64,000 nucleotides of DNA from Oryza sativa Japonica Group (GCF_034140825.1 NC_089035.1:32159501-32223500); one strand, 5' to 3'. Positions 24,290 to 37,484 are shown, counted from the stretch's first letter. The notes: generated by a model from the sequence alone, not told the origin. Made by a program: numbers and translations.

Positions 24290-24950
24290 CTAGTTTTTTT
24301 AGCTAAATTTTACAAAACTACATATAGTTTGATCTACCTATGATGTAAGACATTATATTGCAAAACTGTATACTCCCTCCGTCCCATAATATAAGGGATT
24401 TTGCGTTTTTGTTTGCACTCTTTGATCACTCGTCTTATTCAAAAAAAATTTAGAATTATTATTTAGTTTTTTTTACTTGTTTTATTATCCAAAATACTTT
24501 AAGCACAACTTTTCGTTTTTTATATTTGCACAATTTTTTTCTAAGACGAGTGGTCAAACATTGCAATCACAAACTTAAAATCCCTTATATTATGGGACGG
24601 AGGGAGTATTTAGCACCATTTTTTCACAAAACTATAGATTTAGATTTAATACCAAATATCATGAAACTACTGGTGCAATATTGATTGTTATCACAAAACA
24701 TACAATATTATTGATTGTTATCACAAAACTATATATTTTAAAATTTAAACCCTTGGCACTAAAGTTAGATTCAAGCTTTAGATAAGTTTGTATATGCAAT
24801 TTTACAATACTTTGTCTTAAATCTATAATTTCGTAATAACTGTATTGTTAATTCTATAGTTTTGTGATACACTGATTTAAATATGTAATTTTGTAATAGT
24901 TTGGTTAAAATATATATGACTTTGTGAAATTTATTTTTTTAATACACAAC
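24290..24950. repeat. AT-rich element with repeated TCACAAAACTATA-like motif
   Basis: Many degenerate copies of a block like TTATCACAAAACTATA and its reverse TTTTGTGATA occur on both sides of the Stowaway MITE at 24373-24606, so the MITE appears to have landed inside an older repeat. The family is not recognised. Confidence 0.45.
24373..24606. mobile_element. Stowaway MITE
   Basis: The perfect ends CTCCCTCCGTCCCATAATAT and its complement, with the palindromic block CATAATATAAGGGATTTT at the left and its mirror at the right, are flanked by TA (24371-24372, 24607-24608). It is 234 bp. The near-perfect ends suggest a young copy. Confidence 0.9.
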
Positions 24951-24953
24951 ATA

Positions 24954-25230
24954 CTCCCTTCCCCTTTTTAAAATATTCTTACTATTACATAATATTAATA
25001 TAAGTATTTCCAAGTTGTTATAGCAGTGAATAAGGTTGAGGAGAAACGACTTTTGTGTCGCATATTAAATAAGAGACGGTGGAATAAGGTTGAGGAGAAA
25101 ATACTTGGTGGAGGTGGAGGGAAATTGAAGAAAAAAAAGAAGATTGATGTGATAAGTATGTATTCTCTTAGAACTAAGGTAAGCGTCATCAAATGTGAAA
25201 TGCTTGTATTTTATTTTGAAACAGAGGGAG
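24954..25230. mobile_element. Diverged Stowaway-like MITE
   Basis: It starts CTCCCTTCCCCTTTTTAAAA after TA and ends TTTTGAAACAGAGGGAG before TA. It is about 277 bp; the interior includes a duplicated GGTTGAGGAGAAA block. The right end is better preserved than the left. Confidence 0.65.
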
Positions 25231-25313
25231 TAGCTATTTATGGAGTTCAAATTGTCATAAAATATACTCCTATCTACTTACTTTTCTCAATTAATCGCAA
25301 CCAAATTTTATGT

Positions 25314-25713
25314 AAGGCTCCTTTCGAGCAAAGGAATTTTGGAGGGTTGGATTCCTATGAAAAGAATTCATTTGAAATATAGAAATGGCCTCACCAAATT
25401 CATCAGGATTGCCTCCAAACATAGAAAATTTTAGAGGATTCTGAAATATTGGAGACTTCCTAACATGAGGTTCTACCTCTTTAAAAAATTCATTTGCATC
25501 CATTTTTCTTCATTCATGTGTTTTTACTGTGCTCCATCCAAACGATCATTTTCCTTCTGATTCCCGTGTTTTTCCCGCACTCTATCAAAACGATCATTTC
25601 TATTGTTTTCATGTGTTTTTCCATCTATAAATTTAAGGTGACATGGCACTTAAATACTACGATTTTCCTATCCTTATGTTTCTGTTTGCATTTGTGTTTC
25701 AAAGGAGTCCTTA
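25314..25713. mobile_element. DNA element with AAGGCTCCTTTCGA/TTTCAAAGGAGTCCTT ends
   Basis: The ends are imperfect inverted repeats. The inside has GGAATTTTGGAGGGTTGGATTCCTAT and repeated CATGTGTTTTT blocks. It resembles the element at 31277-31640 in ends and composition, so both belong to one rice family of non-autonomous DNA transposons. Confidence 0.55.
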
Positions 25714-26432
25714 CTTTTTTTTTCTTTTCTTTTCTTTTTTTGCTTGCTTTCTCATGTCAATCAATCAGTCATCTGGTTTTAATTTTATATCTCATTAATT
25801 CCCATGAAGAACTCCAGAAGTGCACGACGCTACATATCATTCAAAATCAGCAATCACAGGATGTCACTACTTCAGCTTGCGCATAGGCAATTTTGAGTGA
25901 AAGCTTGAAGTGACTGCTACGAGCCTACGATCTTTGAATGAAAGCATGGAGTGACTGCAACGAGCCTACGATCAACCCCCTCAGTATGAATCTACGACCT
26001 ACAGGTCTTGCCTTGTCAAAGATCAAAGCCCAAAATGTATGGACACTAGCTGACTTCTTGATGTTGGGCATAATTGAGAAATTTCAGGTTCTCAATGATG
26101 ATTAGTCTTATTTTTCTCCTAAAGAAGATAGCTAGGTTATCTTAATGTTAAGCAGCATGACCATGGATTATCTCCAGTATTCACAACGTTCTTGATTTAT
26201 ATATCAACGTAAGTAAACGCAAATTTTGCATAAACTGATCATACTACATATGCACCCTGCCAAGCTCAAGTTTACATCAAGCCACGTCGACAATACTACA
26301 GTTAGTCAATGCATAATTTTATGGAAATATCGAAATCGAGACCGAGTTTAAAAGATACTAGGGGCATATATATAAGAAATAAATATCCAGCCGACGCAGC
26401 TCACGCCTTCATTGTCCACATGGTTGCCGCAG

Positions 26433-29400
26433 TTATTTGCGTGCTTCAGCCTTCCTCTGTTCTTTGGCTGCCAAGAATAAAATTAACATCAGTATACATA
26501 TTGCAATCTAAGAAAACATGTTACTAACTGAATGTGTAAAATGAGCATCACTTCATCTCAGTGCTAAACACTTAGTTACCTGCAAAATGCACCCATAATG
26601 TTATCAAAACTAGTAAACAAAGGCATCAAAATTTCACAAGCAATTGAATATACACTCCATGATGCTATGATCAAACAATATGTTTTCATATATGATATGT
26701 CTGCAACCAATTCTGAATGACACAAGAAAACCAAAACCATGAAGCAATATACAAATAGCAAGGGAGATGTACCAGCTTTCTCCTCTTCACGTTTCTTTGC
26801 AGCATCAGCTCTTTGTTGTCTTATTAAAGCAAGACGTTCTGCATTTGCAAAATTATAAAGGGTCATGGCTGTTGGCAATTCACAGGTAATTCTTCAATAT
26901 TGAACGCACCCAAAAAAAATATACAATGCCAATTCTACAAAGATATATAATAATGTCAAATGGACAGTTCTGACTGAATCTGACATTAAATGGTAGATGT
27001 GCGTCTCACATATAAAATAGAATCTTCTTTGTTCTAGAAAGACAATTATCTTGAAGAGTAAAAGGAAAACATTTGCACCATTGTGAGACATCTAAGAGGA
27101 TTGCATTAGTAAATTTTCAGGTCGAAGTTCAGAAAGAATACAAGAAGATTTTTGGTTAAAAATCATTAAACAAGACGCAAAAACTTCATCCATAAGATCA
27201 GTGAAGTCGGCTGAAAAATATGCAAGAATTGTAGGATTTGTCCACATATAACTTGTTTTTTTAGTATAATGCTAGTATCGGTACTGAATCAGTACTATCC
27301 AATGTCCAGTAAGATGTCAAATCTAAACCCACTGATGTTTATATCTGATTAAAGATATCAACTGGGTTAAAGGGCCCTGATTTATCCATTGTTACTGATA
27401 CTAAATTTTGTACATCATGCTAGCATGTTAAGCTATTTTCCTTTGTTACAGTGTCTGTTTCTATAGGTATACTGAACCAGATTTAATGAACGCTCATAGG
27501 TCGCATGCGATATAAATACATAAGTAACTACAACCAACAAGGAACACCAAAAGAAGGGAAGAGGTGGACATAATATAGATAAGAATTCTCACCCAAATCT
27601 TTCCTAGCTTGTTCTGTTTTTCCTTGCTCCTGAAGCTTCATATAGCGCTCATGAGCTTTCTGTTTCTCGATCTCCTCTCTATAATTCAAACATATTTGAA
27701 GTATTGTACCTTAAAATTTTCCTGAACAGCTAAACACAATGCATGGACTGAAATAAGAAAAGGTACCTTTCACGCCTCGAGAGCTCAGTTGTCTTTCCGA
27801 GCTGTAAAATGCAAAGTAAGTTGGACAAACGCATGAAAAATATACTAATTGGTACACATGAACAAAAAGATTCAGACGTAACTATCAAATAGTATGAAGA
27901 TCAAGGGGGAAAACAGAAAATATAGTCCAAAATATTATCAGTAGTCACCAACTTACATCAACTTCCTTGGCTTTTATATTCTTTGCTTTCACTAAGTTCG
28001 GGTTTTCAATCTGAATAAGACCTTCAGTTCCTTTATGTTTCTGGAATTGTTGCACAACATGTCAGATAGGTAAGAAAAGGAACTGAACTATGAACATATA
28101 CTTGCAGAGAGTAAGATTACTTACAGCCTTCCCTTCAGACTCATCTTCAGATTCTTCCTCTTCAGATTCTTCTATGTCGTCTTCTTCCTCCTCCTTTTCC
28201 TCCTCAGCTAAATTCTATTTGATACTCAGTTCATTCATTAGAACGAATATGACAAGGTAGTGTTGAAACAAACCAAGGTTTGGTGCAAATAATTGAGTAA
28301 ACATTTGCAATTGCAATGCTCTTGATTTCATTACTGCGGATTAACAACATTCATCCATGTGGATACTGGAAACGCCCAGAATATAAATAAATAAATAAAT
28401 ACAAGCGATTAGATGTGCTATTCTTTGCACTGGAACAGATGCTTTGACAACAAACAAAACTAACCAATGAAATAGTTGTTCTTCTTATCCATTCAGACAA
28501 TGATTGTTCACGGTGAAATACGAAATGCCAAAAGCAAAATAGTTTAGTTTAATATTATCCTAAACCGTGTAACTGACAAAAAAGTTTTTTTTTTCTGGTT
28601 CATCTAGGAGCGACACATGGTAGAAATGTGGACGAACCTTCTTAAATGTGCGTGGACGACCTGAAGTACCAGCAGCTGCAGTTATTTGAATGGAAAAGAT
28701 GATCAGAAGCAAGTAAAAATATATATATTGCACTTAGCAGGATATCAAAAACGAAATCAAAATCCAGAAGCACAAACTAAAAAGAAATGGTCTTCAATTG
28801 TACATCAAGAACTTAAAAATATTATTGCACTCCTGTATACAGTCTCAACAGAGTTCCTTTGTCTGAGACTAGATAAAGACAGAGGTGCAATCGATTTCTC
28901 ACTGCGTTTAAACTCCACACAAACCCTTATTCCGTGAAGATCTGAAACAGTGAACTGGAATTTATAAAACTAATAAATCAAAACGAAGAAACAGAATCGA
29001 GCTGTACTACTGCATCATGGGATAGAGCCAAGCATCTAAAGATGCAGATAAGTGCCTGACTACATGAGCATCAAAATCAGGCAACATAAACACCGAAGCT
29101 AAGACCCATGTTAGATCAACGAGTCACTCCCTCCTCCACGACCCAAACCATCAAACACCATCGAATTGTATGCTAACCCGTACAGCATCACAAAAAAAAA
29201 GCGCTCTATGCATCGCGTTCAAGTCAAATTCACAGCCGCTCGTGTTCTACGAGCACATCCCAGCCTAGCGAAACCCGAACCCCCCCGCCGCAGCATCAGA
29301 TCGAGCAGCCCGCCCATGCCGGCGGCGGCGGCGGCTGACGGCTGGCACCAGATTTCTCAGTGAAAACGAAACAGGGCCGAATCGAAAATAGGAAAGGGCG

Positions 29401-29479
29401 CGACGTCGGTACCGATCTCCTCGGGGGTGGAGAAGTTGCGGCGGCCGGTGGGCTTGCCCTTGAACTTCCCCCTGCCCAT
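26433..29479 (-). CDS. 28 kDa heat- and acid-stable phosphoprotein (PDAP1/PP28) homologue, 8 exons
   Basis: Exons 29413-29479, 28638-28675, 28125-28214, 27957-28040, 27767-27801, 27593-27678, 26773-26838 and 26433-26467 join to 166 residues; all introns are GT-AG. The N-terminus is basic (MGRGKFKGKPTGRRNFSTPE). An acidic Glu/Asp/Ser tract follows at about 38-65. The C-terminal half is the charged helical PP28 domain (LSRREREEIEKQKAHERYMK, then ERLALIRQQRADAAKKREEE). PP28 proteins are highly charged phosphoproteins, likely casein kinase 2 targets through the acidic Ser stretch; the exact role in plants is not known. It is convergent with TypA. The stop is TAA, a few codons into exon 8. Confidence 0.93.
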
Positions 29480-29803
29480 GGCGGAGGCGGCGGCGGCAGC
29501 GGAGGAGGAGGATGAGGAGGTGAGGGGGAGAGAGCGGGGAACTGGGGCGTGTGGAACGGAGGGAGGAGGGTTCGCCTAAGCTGCACGCGGGGTGGGAATC
29601 CGAAACCCTACTGCCGCCGCGGCCGCTTTTTACAGGGCGGTGGGGGCTGAGGAACGAGAAAATCTGGGGAGGAAATGGAGACCGGTGGTGGTGCTGCTGA
29701 GAATCGGGTGCGACGCGACCGACTGCGCGAGTGCGTGCACCGTACGTACTGGTAACCATTCCCCAAAAAAATTGCACTTGTAGTACACCATTATATAAGC
29801 TTA

Positions 29804-30083
29804 GGAGCTGTTTGGTTTACGTACTAATATTGACTAGATTTATCATACTTTCTTAGCTAAATTTACCAAAGGTGAGGCCATCAAAATCCAAACTACACTC
29901 TAGCCAACAAAATGAAACCATGCCACATTTTTTAGAGTCACTTACATGTGGGATCTAGATTACAAAATAGAAATCTTACCACACTTGTGGAAGCCAACCA
30001 AACACTCATCTAACATGGTCAAACTTGCCTAACCTCAAGTGTGGCAAAGTGTGGCAACTTATGGCCATCAATCAAATAGCCCC
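29804..30083. mobile_element. Tourist/PIF-like MITE
   Basis: Ends GGAGCTGTTTGGTT and the complement of GGGGCTATTTGATT are inverted repeats with three mismatches. TTA precedes and TAA follows. It is 280 bp and lies about 0.3 kb upstream of the PDAP1-like start codon. Confidence 0.7.
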
Positions 30084-30314
30084 TAAATTGTTAAAATCCT
30101 ATTAGTTTTATGGGCTTTGCTAAAATATCAACTTCAGTCAGACTATCTAAACTAAAATACCATCCTGAACACTACACTCTTCACTCTTCTTCTTGCCTCC
30201 AATGTTAGAAATGCTCGTCGGCAGTCGTCCCTGTCTTTCATCCATTCCCGGCCACCGTGTCGCGGCTTGAGAAGGTTGCAGCGCTCTAGAAGTTAGTGGA
30301 GATCAGTGACGCAC

Positions 30315-30675
30315 GAGCTAGAGGAGGCCATCACTATACCCTTCTTGTCTTGCCGCTGACTGTCGTGCCTTGTCGTTGCCTTCGTTCCATCATCGTGCGT
30401 TGTTGAAGGAGGTTGCTGTCACTCGCTCCTCGTCTTGCCAACCAGCTGTTGCGCCCTGTCGTCATCGTTGTTCCCTTGTCAAATCAGAGTTAAAGGAGGT
30501 TGTTGTCGCCTACTCCACGTATTGTCCATAGGCTGTCGCGCCTTCGCCACCACCGTCATTCCATCGTCTGCCGTAGTTGAAGGAGGTTGCCATCATCCGT
30601 TCCTCGTCTTGCCCGCTAGCTGTCGCTCGTTGTAGTTATCACCACTCTCTCGTCGCTCCAGAGTTGAAGAAGGTT
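30315..30675 (+). repeat. Degenerate 87-bp tandem repeat, about four copies
   Basis: A GTTGAAGGAGGTTG-like block recurs at 30315, 30402, 30489, 30576 and 30664, each followed by a CTCGTCTTGCC-like and a TGTCGCGCC-like block. Spacing is 87, 87, 87 and 88 bp. The period is 29 codons, which accounts for the open frames here, but no protein family is recognised. Confidence 0.8.
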
Positions 30676-31276
30676 AGGGACATCACATATGGATTTGGAT
30701 GTGGTTGGCCAACATCAAGGCTCGAGTTTCTAGCTCACGTTTTTATTTTTCTGAGAGCTAGAAATTCATTTTGTTAGGGACATCACATAAATACCCTAAT
30801 TCAAAGGAGTGAGTGAGTGTTAAGGAATACTACTTTTTCATGACATGGTTAGCCCTTTTTAAATTTATTGGTTGAATTATTATCGAGGATTATTTGCTAC
30901 ACGCTTCTAAAAATATGTTTTTTTTCTCAAAAACTTTCCTGTACTATTTATTTAGGTCACTTATTCTAAGCTATTAAGGGGCGAATGGTAGAAGCAGATT
31001 CACATCGTTAGCCATTAGGGGCCGAACGGTAGAATTGAACATTAAAATATGAGGTATGCTACAGTACTTTACCATAGCTACCCTAAAATAATGTTGGTTT
31101 GTTATGTTTTGGTTTACTGTAGACTATTGTAGCGGTTGATCTAGTGCTCCCATGTTTGATCCAACGGCTGGAAATAGGCAAATAGTTAATGGCATGGAGC
31201 ATTGTAGCTCTCTGCCTTTGGTGTTGGAATGACGAGGATATGATCGCTATTCTATATGATTCTTGTAGAATTTAAA

Positions 31277-31640
31277 AGGCCCATTTAAATCACAGGAATG
31301 AAAAAACAGAGGAATAGAAAAAACATAGGATTCTGATAGGAATATAAGTGTAAAACAGAGGATTGCAAAACACAGGAAAAACATAGGAATAACCGTTTGA
31401 TTGGACCACAGGAAAAACACAGGATTTTGAGGTGAGATAAAGACTCAAAGGATTTTTTCCATGAGGTTTTACCTCTTGTTAAATTTCCTCTAAAACTTGT
31501 ATGGGAAAAGGCATTCCATAGGAATTTCATAGGATTCCATAGGATTCATTCCTTTGATTCAAAGGGCTTTGTAGGAAAAATTCCTATAGGAATGAAATGC
31601 TCTAAAATTTCTATGAATTTACTTTGAATCAAAGGGGCCT
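31277..31640. mobile_element. DNA element with AGGCCC-TTTNAATCA ends
   Basis: The left end AGGCCCATTTAAATCA and right-end complement AGGCCCCTTTGATTCA are inverted repeats. The inside is full of CATAGGATT and CACAGGAAAAACA variants. It is about 364 bp and related to the element at 25314-25713. Confidence 0.65.
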
Positions 31641-31693
31641 AAACCCCTTATTTTTAGTTTTCTTTAAAGAATTGGATTTGCAAATAACTCAAA

Positions 31694-31926
31694 GCCTCAT
31701 TGGTTGCCCTAATAAGCCAAAAACCAAAGCTAAAATTTAAAAATTTAAACTTAATTTTGGAGTTAATTTTAAGATATTTTCAACGTAGTTTTGTTTTCAG
31801 CATTGGCTTTTAAGTCGCTAAAAGAACACATATATCAAATCCTACCTGTAAACAAACTTTTATTGACTTTTATTCAATAATAAGCTATTAAACAACTTAT
31901 TAGAAAATATGGGCAACCAATAAGGG
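31694..31926. mobile_element. MITE with GCCTCATTGGTTGCCC ends
   Basis: The right-end complement is GCCCTTATTGGTTGCCC, pairing with the left end over most of its length. A piece of the same family lies reversed in the O-methyltransferase intron (52311-52412). Confidence 0.65.
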
Positions 31927-33210
31927 CCCCCATCGAAATATTGGACTAGCAAACTTTATTTGGAATCATTTTTCCCTCATTTTTTTAGATTTCAAACATA
32001 TGAGCTCAAACCTCTTTGTGTTTATTTCCTTAGAAAAGTAGAAGGCACTTTATCTCTCCTCTTAACTTTATTCTAATAATATTTTCCCCTAAAATTTATT
32101 CAATTTCTTGTGGAATATTCAAACATATGTTTAATTTCAATGCGATTTCAATACCTACAAGATTGTGTATATCATGACGTCCAATTTATGATTTTTTTTT
32201 CTCGTTCTTATTTTTTTTCTCAATTCATGTGTTCCAAAGGAGTCTAAAAGAGGTCTTATTCGTAAGATCTTCCCGTCTATTACACAGCCCAAGATTAGGA
32301 AATTAAGGGAGATGTGTATGTTAGAATCAAGTTTATCGAAATAATGACTCTTCCTCCATTCATAAGAAATGGACCCTGAATCCCTGATGTGTACCGATAT
32401 ATCATCAGATATTTGTCATTTTCACGGAACGATAAAGCCTCTATTCACGATCAACGAGCATCCAGTGACGCTATTTTCATTGGCAACATAATGGTCCCAT
32501 CGGAATCTTGGGAGGCTTGTCAGGAGCTGGACAGCAAAGGAATAACTTCTCTTTCAGAGATAGACAGTTGGGACCAGACCAGACATCAAAGAACGAACCA
32601 TTGATGGCTCCATGCCACTTCAATCGACAACTTTCATCAGTTTAGGCATCTGCTGTTCTATCAACTTATGTTGTACCAGTAGTCTCGTTGCTGTAGCAAA
32701 AATGGTGGTAGCCATCGACAGCATAGCAGAACAGATAACGAACCAGCTGAATATTGCTACAAGATGCTTTCATCTCAAGCATGTAATTGGGGTTCAATCA
32801 TAGAGAACACAATTTTATCAACAGGTTAGTGCCTTCAAAGGCCACCAACATTGCTCCCAGATTCAGAACAGCCTCATGCATATACAGCGTCACAAATAAA
32901 CGGGTCCATCAAATAGCTGATAGACCCACATAAAAGGTTACAAGTCTAGCAAACCTGGCAATTTATGTTACATATGCTCTGCACCAAGGGAGATGCTATG
33001 TCAAGACACTAGGCTATATTACATTGTCGAAGTTATTGTGCACAAATACGACTGCAGCGCAGGCATTTTCGAAGAGGTTCCATGTTGATGCAACCCATGA
33101 CAATTAGAATGATGGGGGCCATGCCAATAAGATTAGACCCCATAAGTATAGCTGGAGCTGTTAGAACTTGAAGGCCAAATATGCCGTTGATAAAATATGG
33201 TTACCCTTCT
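31927..33210. other. Spacer and VOZ 3' UTR
   Basis: 31930-32260 is AT-rich and ends with a CAATTCATGTGTTCCAAAGGAGTC block like the ends of the elements at 25314 and 31277, so it is probably another relic. From about 32400 to 33210 the sequence is likely VOZ 3' UTR; no other coding signal is seen. Confidence 0.5.
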
Positions 33211-36200
33211 TCAAGCTCCATCATTTGAGCTCCAATAGAAGTCACTTCTTTCAGTTGAGTAACCGTATGGGAGATGAGGCCCATAAACAACATTGCCATT
33301 CAAATACGTCATCTGGTCCGGTTGTGACACTGCCTGATAAGCATTTGGAATACTGCCTTGAACTGTAGTGTTCTGAACTAAGTAGATGTTGCTATTGATA
33401 TCATTTGGGTTAGCCTTTGTCCTGCTGCGGGCAGACCGTTTGTTTTCGACAGGGCTATCTGCACTCAGCCTAACCATTTGCTGCTGGATTTCATTCAGTG
33501 GGTTACAAGCTAATTTTGATTTAGCAGTTTTCTTTGCATCAGAGGACTTGAATTCAAGCCTGTATAGGGCAAAAGCATCACAATCATTGATCTCATACTC
33601 ATAGAGGTGCCATTCATAGCTGTTAGATGGTTGTGGATCCATGTAATAGGACCTCTTCAGACCCCCAAAGTCTTTCATCACTTGCTTCCTTGATTCATGC
33701 CAACCACGGCCATTGTAATCTGGCAATGACCTTTGCTTTCGATTTCCACTCTCAAATGCTCGTCTTGGCTTGTCAAAGAACAGCCACTCTCTAATAGATT
33801 CACCCTCAAAAATGTACAGATCAAAAAGTTCTGCAATGATAGAAATGAACCAGCGATTAATTCAAACACTTGTCCATGCCAATACAATGGGAGGAGTTAT
33901 GTAGCAATAACTTACCAGGTGCATTCCATGGGGACTTCGCAGTTGCAGCCCCTTCACAGACAGGAATACCAACATGCTTTCCTTGGATTTTTGCACTGAG
34001 GGCAGCAAACAGAGGGCCATCTTTTAAATCGATACCTCTTGGACGGATCACAGGCATTGTGCCTGGTGGACCCTCTTCCTTCACGGCCAAATCAGCATGA
34101 TACATGCTGCAATAATCTTGCCACCTTTCTGATCCTTGAGCAGGCCGAGGGCAGTCCCAGAGAGCGCATTTGGGCCTCAGGAATGCAGCAGGTACTGGAG
34201 ACATTGTATTGAGCAAGTCTGACATGTGGAGGAAAACATCTCCAGCATTTTGTCCACAGTTACTCGTATCAAGATATGCATTAGGGGGTAACTCTTGTGG
34301 CAAATTGAACTGTGGATATTCCAGCTGACCAGTACTTTCCAGATTATTGAGAACATCTGAATTGTATCCAGGAAGATACATCTTGTAATTATCATCATAA
34401 AGGAAATCCTCAACAGTAAGTTCCTGGTTAACATAATACATCTGCAAGGACAAGGTGAAATCTTGTTAAAATTAGCTCTCCTCTGTCAAACTTTAAAGTC
34501 AAGATTTAAGAAATGTGGCAGAAAGGCAAAATCGCAAGTAACATGATGATATGTGTTCTTGCCTATTGCATGCACGTCGAATACATGAAGACAATCCATT
34601 GTAGCAAAAGGAAAAAAAAAACATCATTAGGAGGATCACATGACAATTACAATGCCAAAGAGGTCATAAGAGCTCAGAAATAGGCAAAAGAAAAGTTCCG
34701 GGCAATGTCTCAACCTAAAATCTAAAATGCAATACTGATAAAAGAATTATCTATCATCAGAAAGAGCAGATACATAAGTCCTTTGTTTTATTCTCTGAAT
34801 ACACTAGAAATAAGATTTATTGACCACATATTGAGTGCACAAAAATTGCATTAGCAAAGGAAAGATTCAGATCACAACTACAAGAAAGCAATCACAGATA
34901 ATTTCTTAGTTCAATTCCAATACAAGAACAATCCTTGTACCAATCAAGAGGAACAGAAACAGAAGCTTTTTGTTCTTCTCCAAGTGTCCCACACAATTAA
35001 ACACACTATAGCTTCGCTTAATTAACCCAATACGCAAATCCCAGTTACAATAAGCAATATAACGAACATCAGATTTCTTAACTACACGATCCAAGTTTAC
35101 CGTTGTAAGATAATTTTGGAAGATCCAGCTAGTCACTTATAACCAGCATCCAATGAGCAGCAAACGTTTACTTTGAAGTTTGAGCCGTCAAAACAACGAT
35201 ATCCTTGAATTTAAATTTCAAACAAACATCGAAGATTCAGCCATTTGGTAGTTGTAAATGGAATGCGCTGGAAACCAAATCTCCAGCACAATGATCTACA
35301 GCTAAGTGCATCACTGGCTCACATTCTTCAAATTCACAATTAACAAGTTCTCATCTACAGTTTAATTTCAAGGGCTGGGCATGCATGTTGACTAATGCTT
35401 GGCTGGGCCAGCCACAAAAACCTGTTTGGTCCCGTCCCAACCACAACCATGACAAGTCCCATGCTCATGTTCTTTCTCAACCTCGCAGACCTCCAGGAGC
35501 TCTCTCCACCCATGTAACTCCTTCACCCAATCAGCATTACTAGAAATCATCAACTTTGAGATGATAAAGCATACATTGCTTAAAATTGTCCAAGACGCAT
35601 GCCAAGGCTATAGAGTGTGCATCTGTACGACCAGGCACATTGAGCTTCTGGCCTTCCCTTCCACATTGACCCCCTTATTCTAAGATGGCAGAAACCCACC
35701 TGTTTAACTGAAATTTCAGTTTTACTGGCTTGATCAATGTCTTGCCAGTTTTGGTTACACCTTTTGTTGGTATTAAATTTATGCACTCGGTCCCTTATCC
35801 CTCACAAAATACCCTAATTCTAGCAAATCAATATGCAAACCCTCAATTCAGAACACAATCATCCCAAAATCACCATACACGTAAGTTTAGAGATAAAATC
35901 ACCCGCCACAAGTGTAATAAAGTTCCAGCAGAATGAATACCTGGATTATGAAAGATGGGATAAAGTTGTTCAACAATTGCAGCAGCAAACTTAACAGCGG
36001 GGAAAGAAAGGTAAACAAAACATTACTAACTTGGGAGTGGCAAATTGCAGCAATGTCAAAAACCCATGTCATATGTATCCCAAAGAGCAGAAGAACGTTA
36101 ACAACAATGCTTTGGACACACTAGCTGTGCATCTATATGTTGCTATATTGGAGCATAATAACCTACTGATAGCAATAAACGCCACATCAACAAGCTATAG

Positions 36201-37484
36201 GAGCCCCCCCCCCCCCAAAAAAAAAGATGCTGGCTGAAACAAGGCCATAAGTAGCCCATGCCTCAAAGAAGTGAATTGAATGGTACAGCGCATATATAAC
36301 GTTCAGTTTCTACCTTATGTCACACATATAATAAGCTTAATTTTATCTAAAAATAGTCAATACACCTAGATCAAAGCGCCGTCCATTTGAAATCTCCATT
36401 ACAATGCGAAACCAAAGCTTTCCTGTTGTGGTTACGGTGAGGCCTATTGCATTACCAACAGAGGGCAAGCACAAGTGCACATGAAGTTTGTCTACACAAG
36501 AAAAGCAGAAACTCCCACTAAATGATTTAACGGGTCTGTTTTTGCAGATCACATTATATCCAACTAAACGCACACAACAAGGACTTCATTGAACATCTCT
36601 ACAAACACAACAAAGTAGACAAATATAATTGATAAACCAGAAAAGCACACCACAGGCACAAAATCACACCGAACCGAAAAGCCAAGCCGCTCACATCTCT
36701 GAAGAAACACTCACGTTTCCAAGGATCCACATCCACCCTACTAATAGGGTGCCATTGTACCATAGTTCGCATAAAGATTGGAGCTTCCGTTTGACAGACT
36801 AGTAATAAAAAGTTAAAAAATCTTATACCTGATCATGGAACACCGCGGCAGCGGCAGGTGCCAGCATCCCTCCACCACTCGCCAGAACTCCCTGACCTGG
36901 CGACTGCGGCTGCTGCGGCACCGTCAGATCAGCCGGGGAGGCCACCGCTTCCTCCGGTGGCTCCGGCTTCATGTCCTGGCCGCCCTGCGCCTGCGGGTGG
37001 CCGTGGGCCTGGTTAGCCGATGGCGGGTGCTGCTGCTGCTGCTCGACGAGCTTGCTGGTGGCGTCGTCCTCCTCCTCCTCGGCCGCCGCCAGCTGCAGCA
37101 GCCGCAGCGTCTCCGACGGCGGATCCGACAGCTCCCGGTTGTTCCCCTGCTGCTAACCGAAATCCGCCCCCCCAATGAAAGCGTGAGCCGAGGAGAAGCC
37201 TAGAAATGGAGGACGGTGGGGGGTGGGGAGGGGCGTGATGCGCTTGCCTGGAGGGAGGAGGCCGGGGAGGAGGAGACGCTGAGCTCGGCGCGCCACTCGC
37301 GGAGCATCTGGTGGAGCTGCGCCTCGAGAACGGCGGCGTCGGTGGAGCGGGCCTCCTTGCGCGCGGACTGGAGCCCGGAGAACATCTCCTGGAGGTCGTC
37401 GACGCGGGTCTTGGCGCGCGCCCTGAACTGCTGGTGCCGCGCCGCCCCCGCCGACGACCTCCCCGCCGCCGGGCCCCTCCCCAT
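33211..37484 (-). CDS. VOZ1: VOZ (vascular plant one-zinc-finger) transcription factor, 4 exons
   Basis: Exons 37248-37484, 36829-37152, 33916-34441 and 33211-33830 give 568 residues. VOZ factors bind DNA as dimers and act in flowering, phytochrome and stress signalling. Exon 1 encodes a helical region ([20 protein letters not shown]). Exon 2 is Gln/Pro-rich. Exons 3-4 hold the conserved VOZ region, with a zinc finger C279-X4-C284-X13-C298-X3-H302 and downstream conserved blocks ([40 protein letters not shown]). The 95-bp first intron has a GC donor and a CAGCAG tandem acceptor, so one Gln can be present or absent. The 2.4-kb second intron separates the variable N-terminus from the VOZ core. 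A GAGAG-rich leader precedes the ATG. Family certain; VOZ1 rather than VOZ2 is from recalled gene order with ARF3. Confidence 0.95.
37153..37247 (-). other. GC-AG intron with tandem acceptor (VOZ intron 1)
   Basis: The donor is CCAG|GCAAGC and the acceptor reads TTAG|CAG|CAGGGG. No GT in the 95 bp gives a frame-keeping alternative. The two acceptors (exon starting at 37152 or 37149) differ by one Gln codon. Confidence 0.8.

Noticed and set aside
36202-36228. C-run followed by A-run as a possible element end
   Set aside because: Simple homopolymer tracts in VOZ intron 2 with no inverted repeat, duplication or element on either side.
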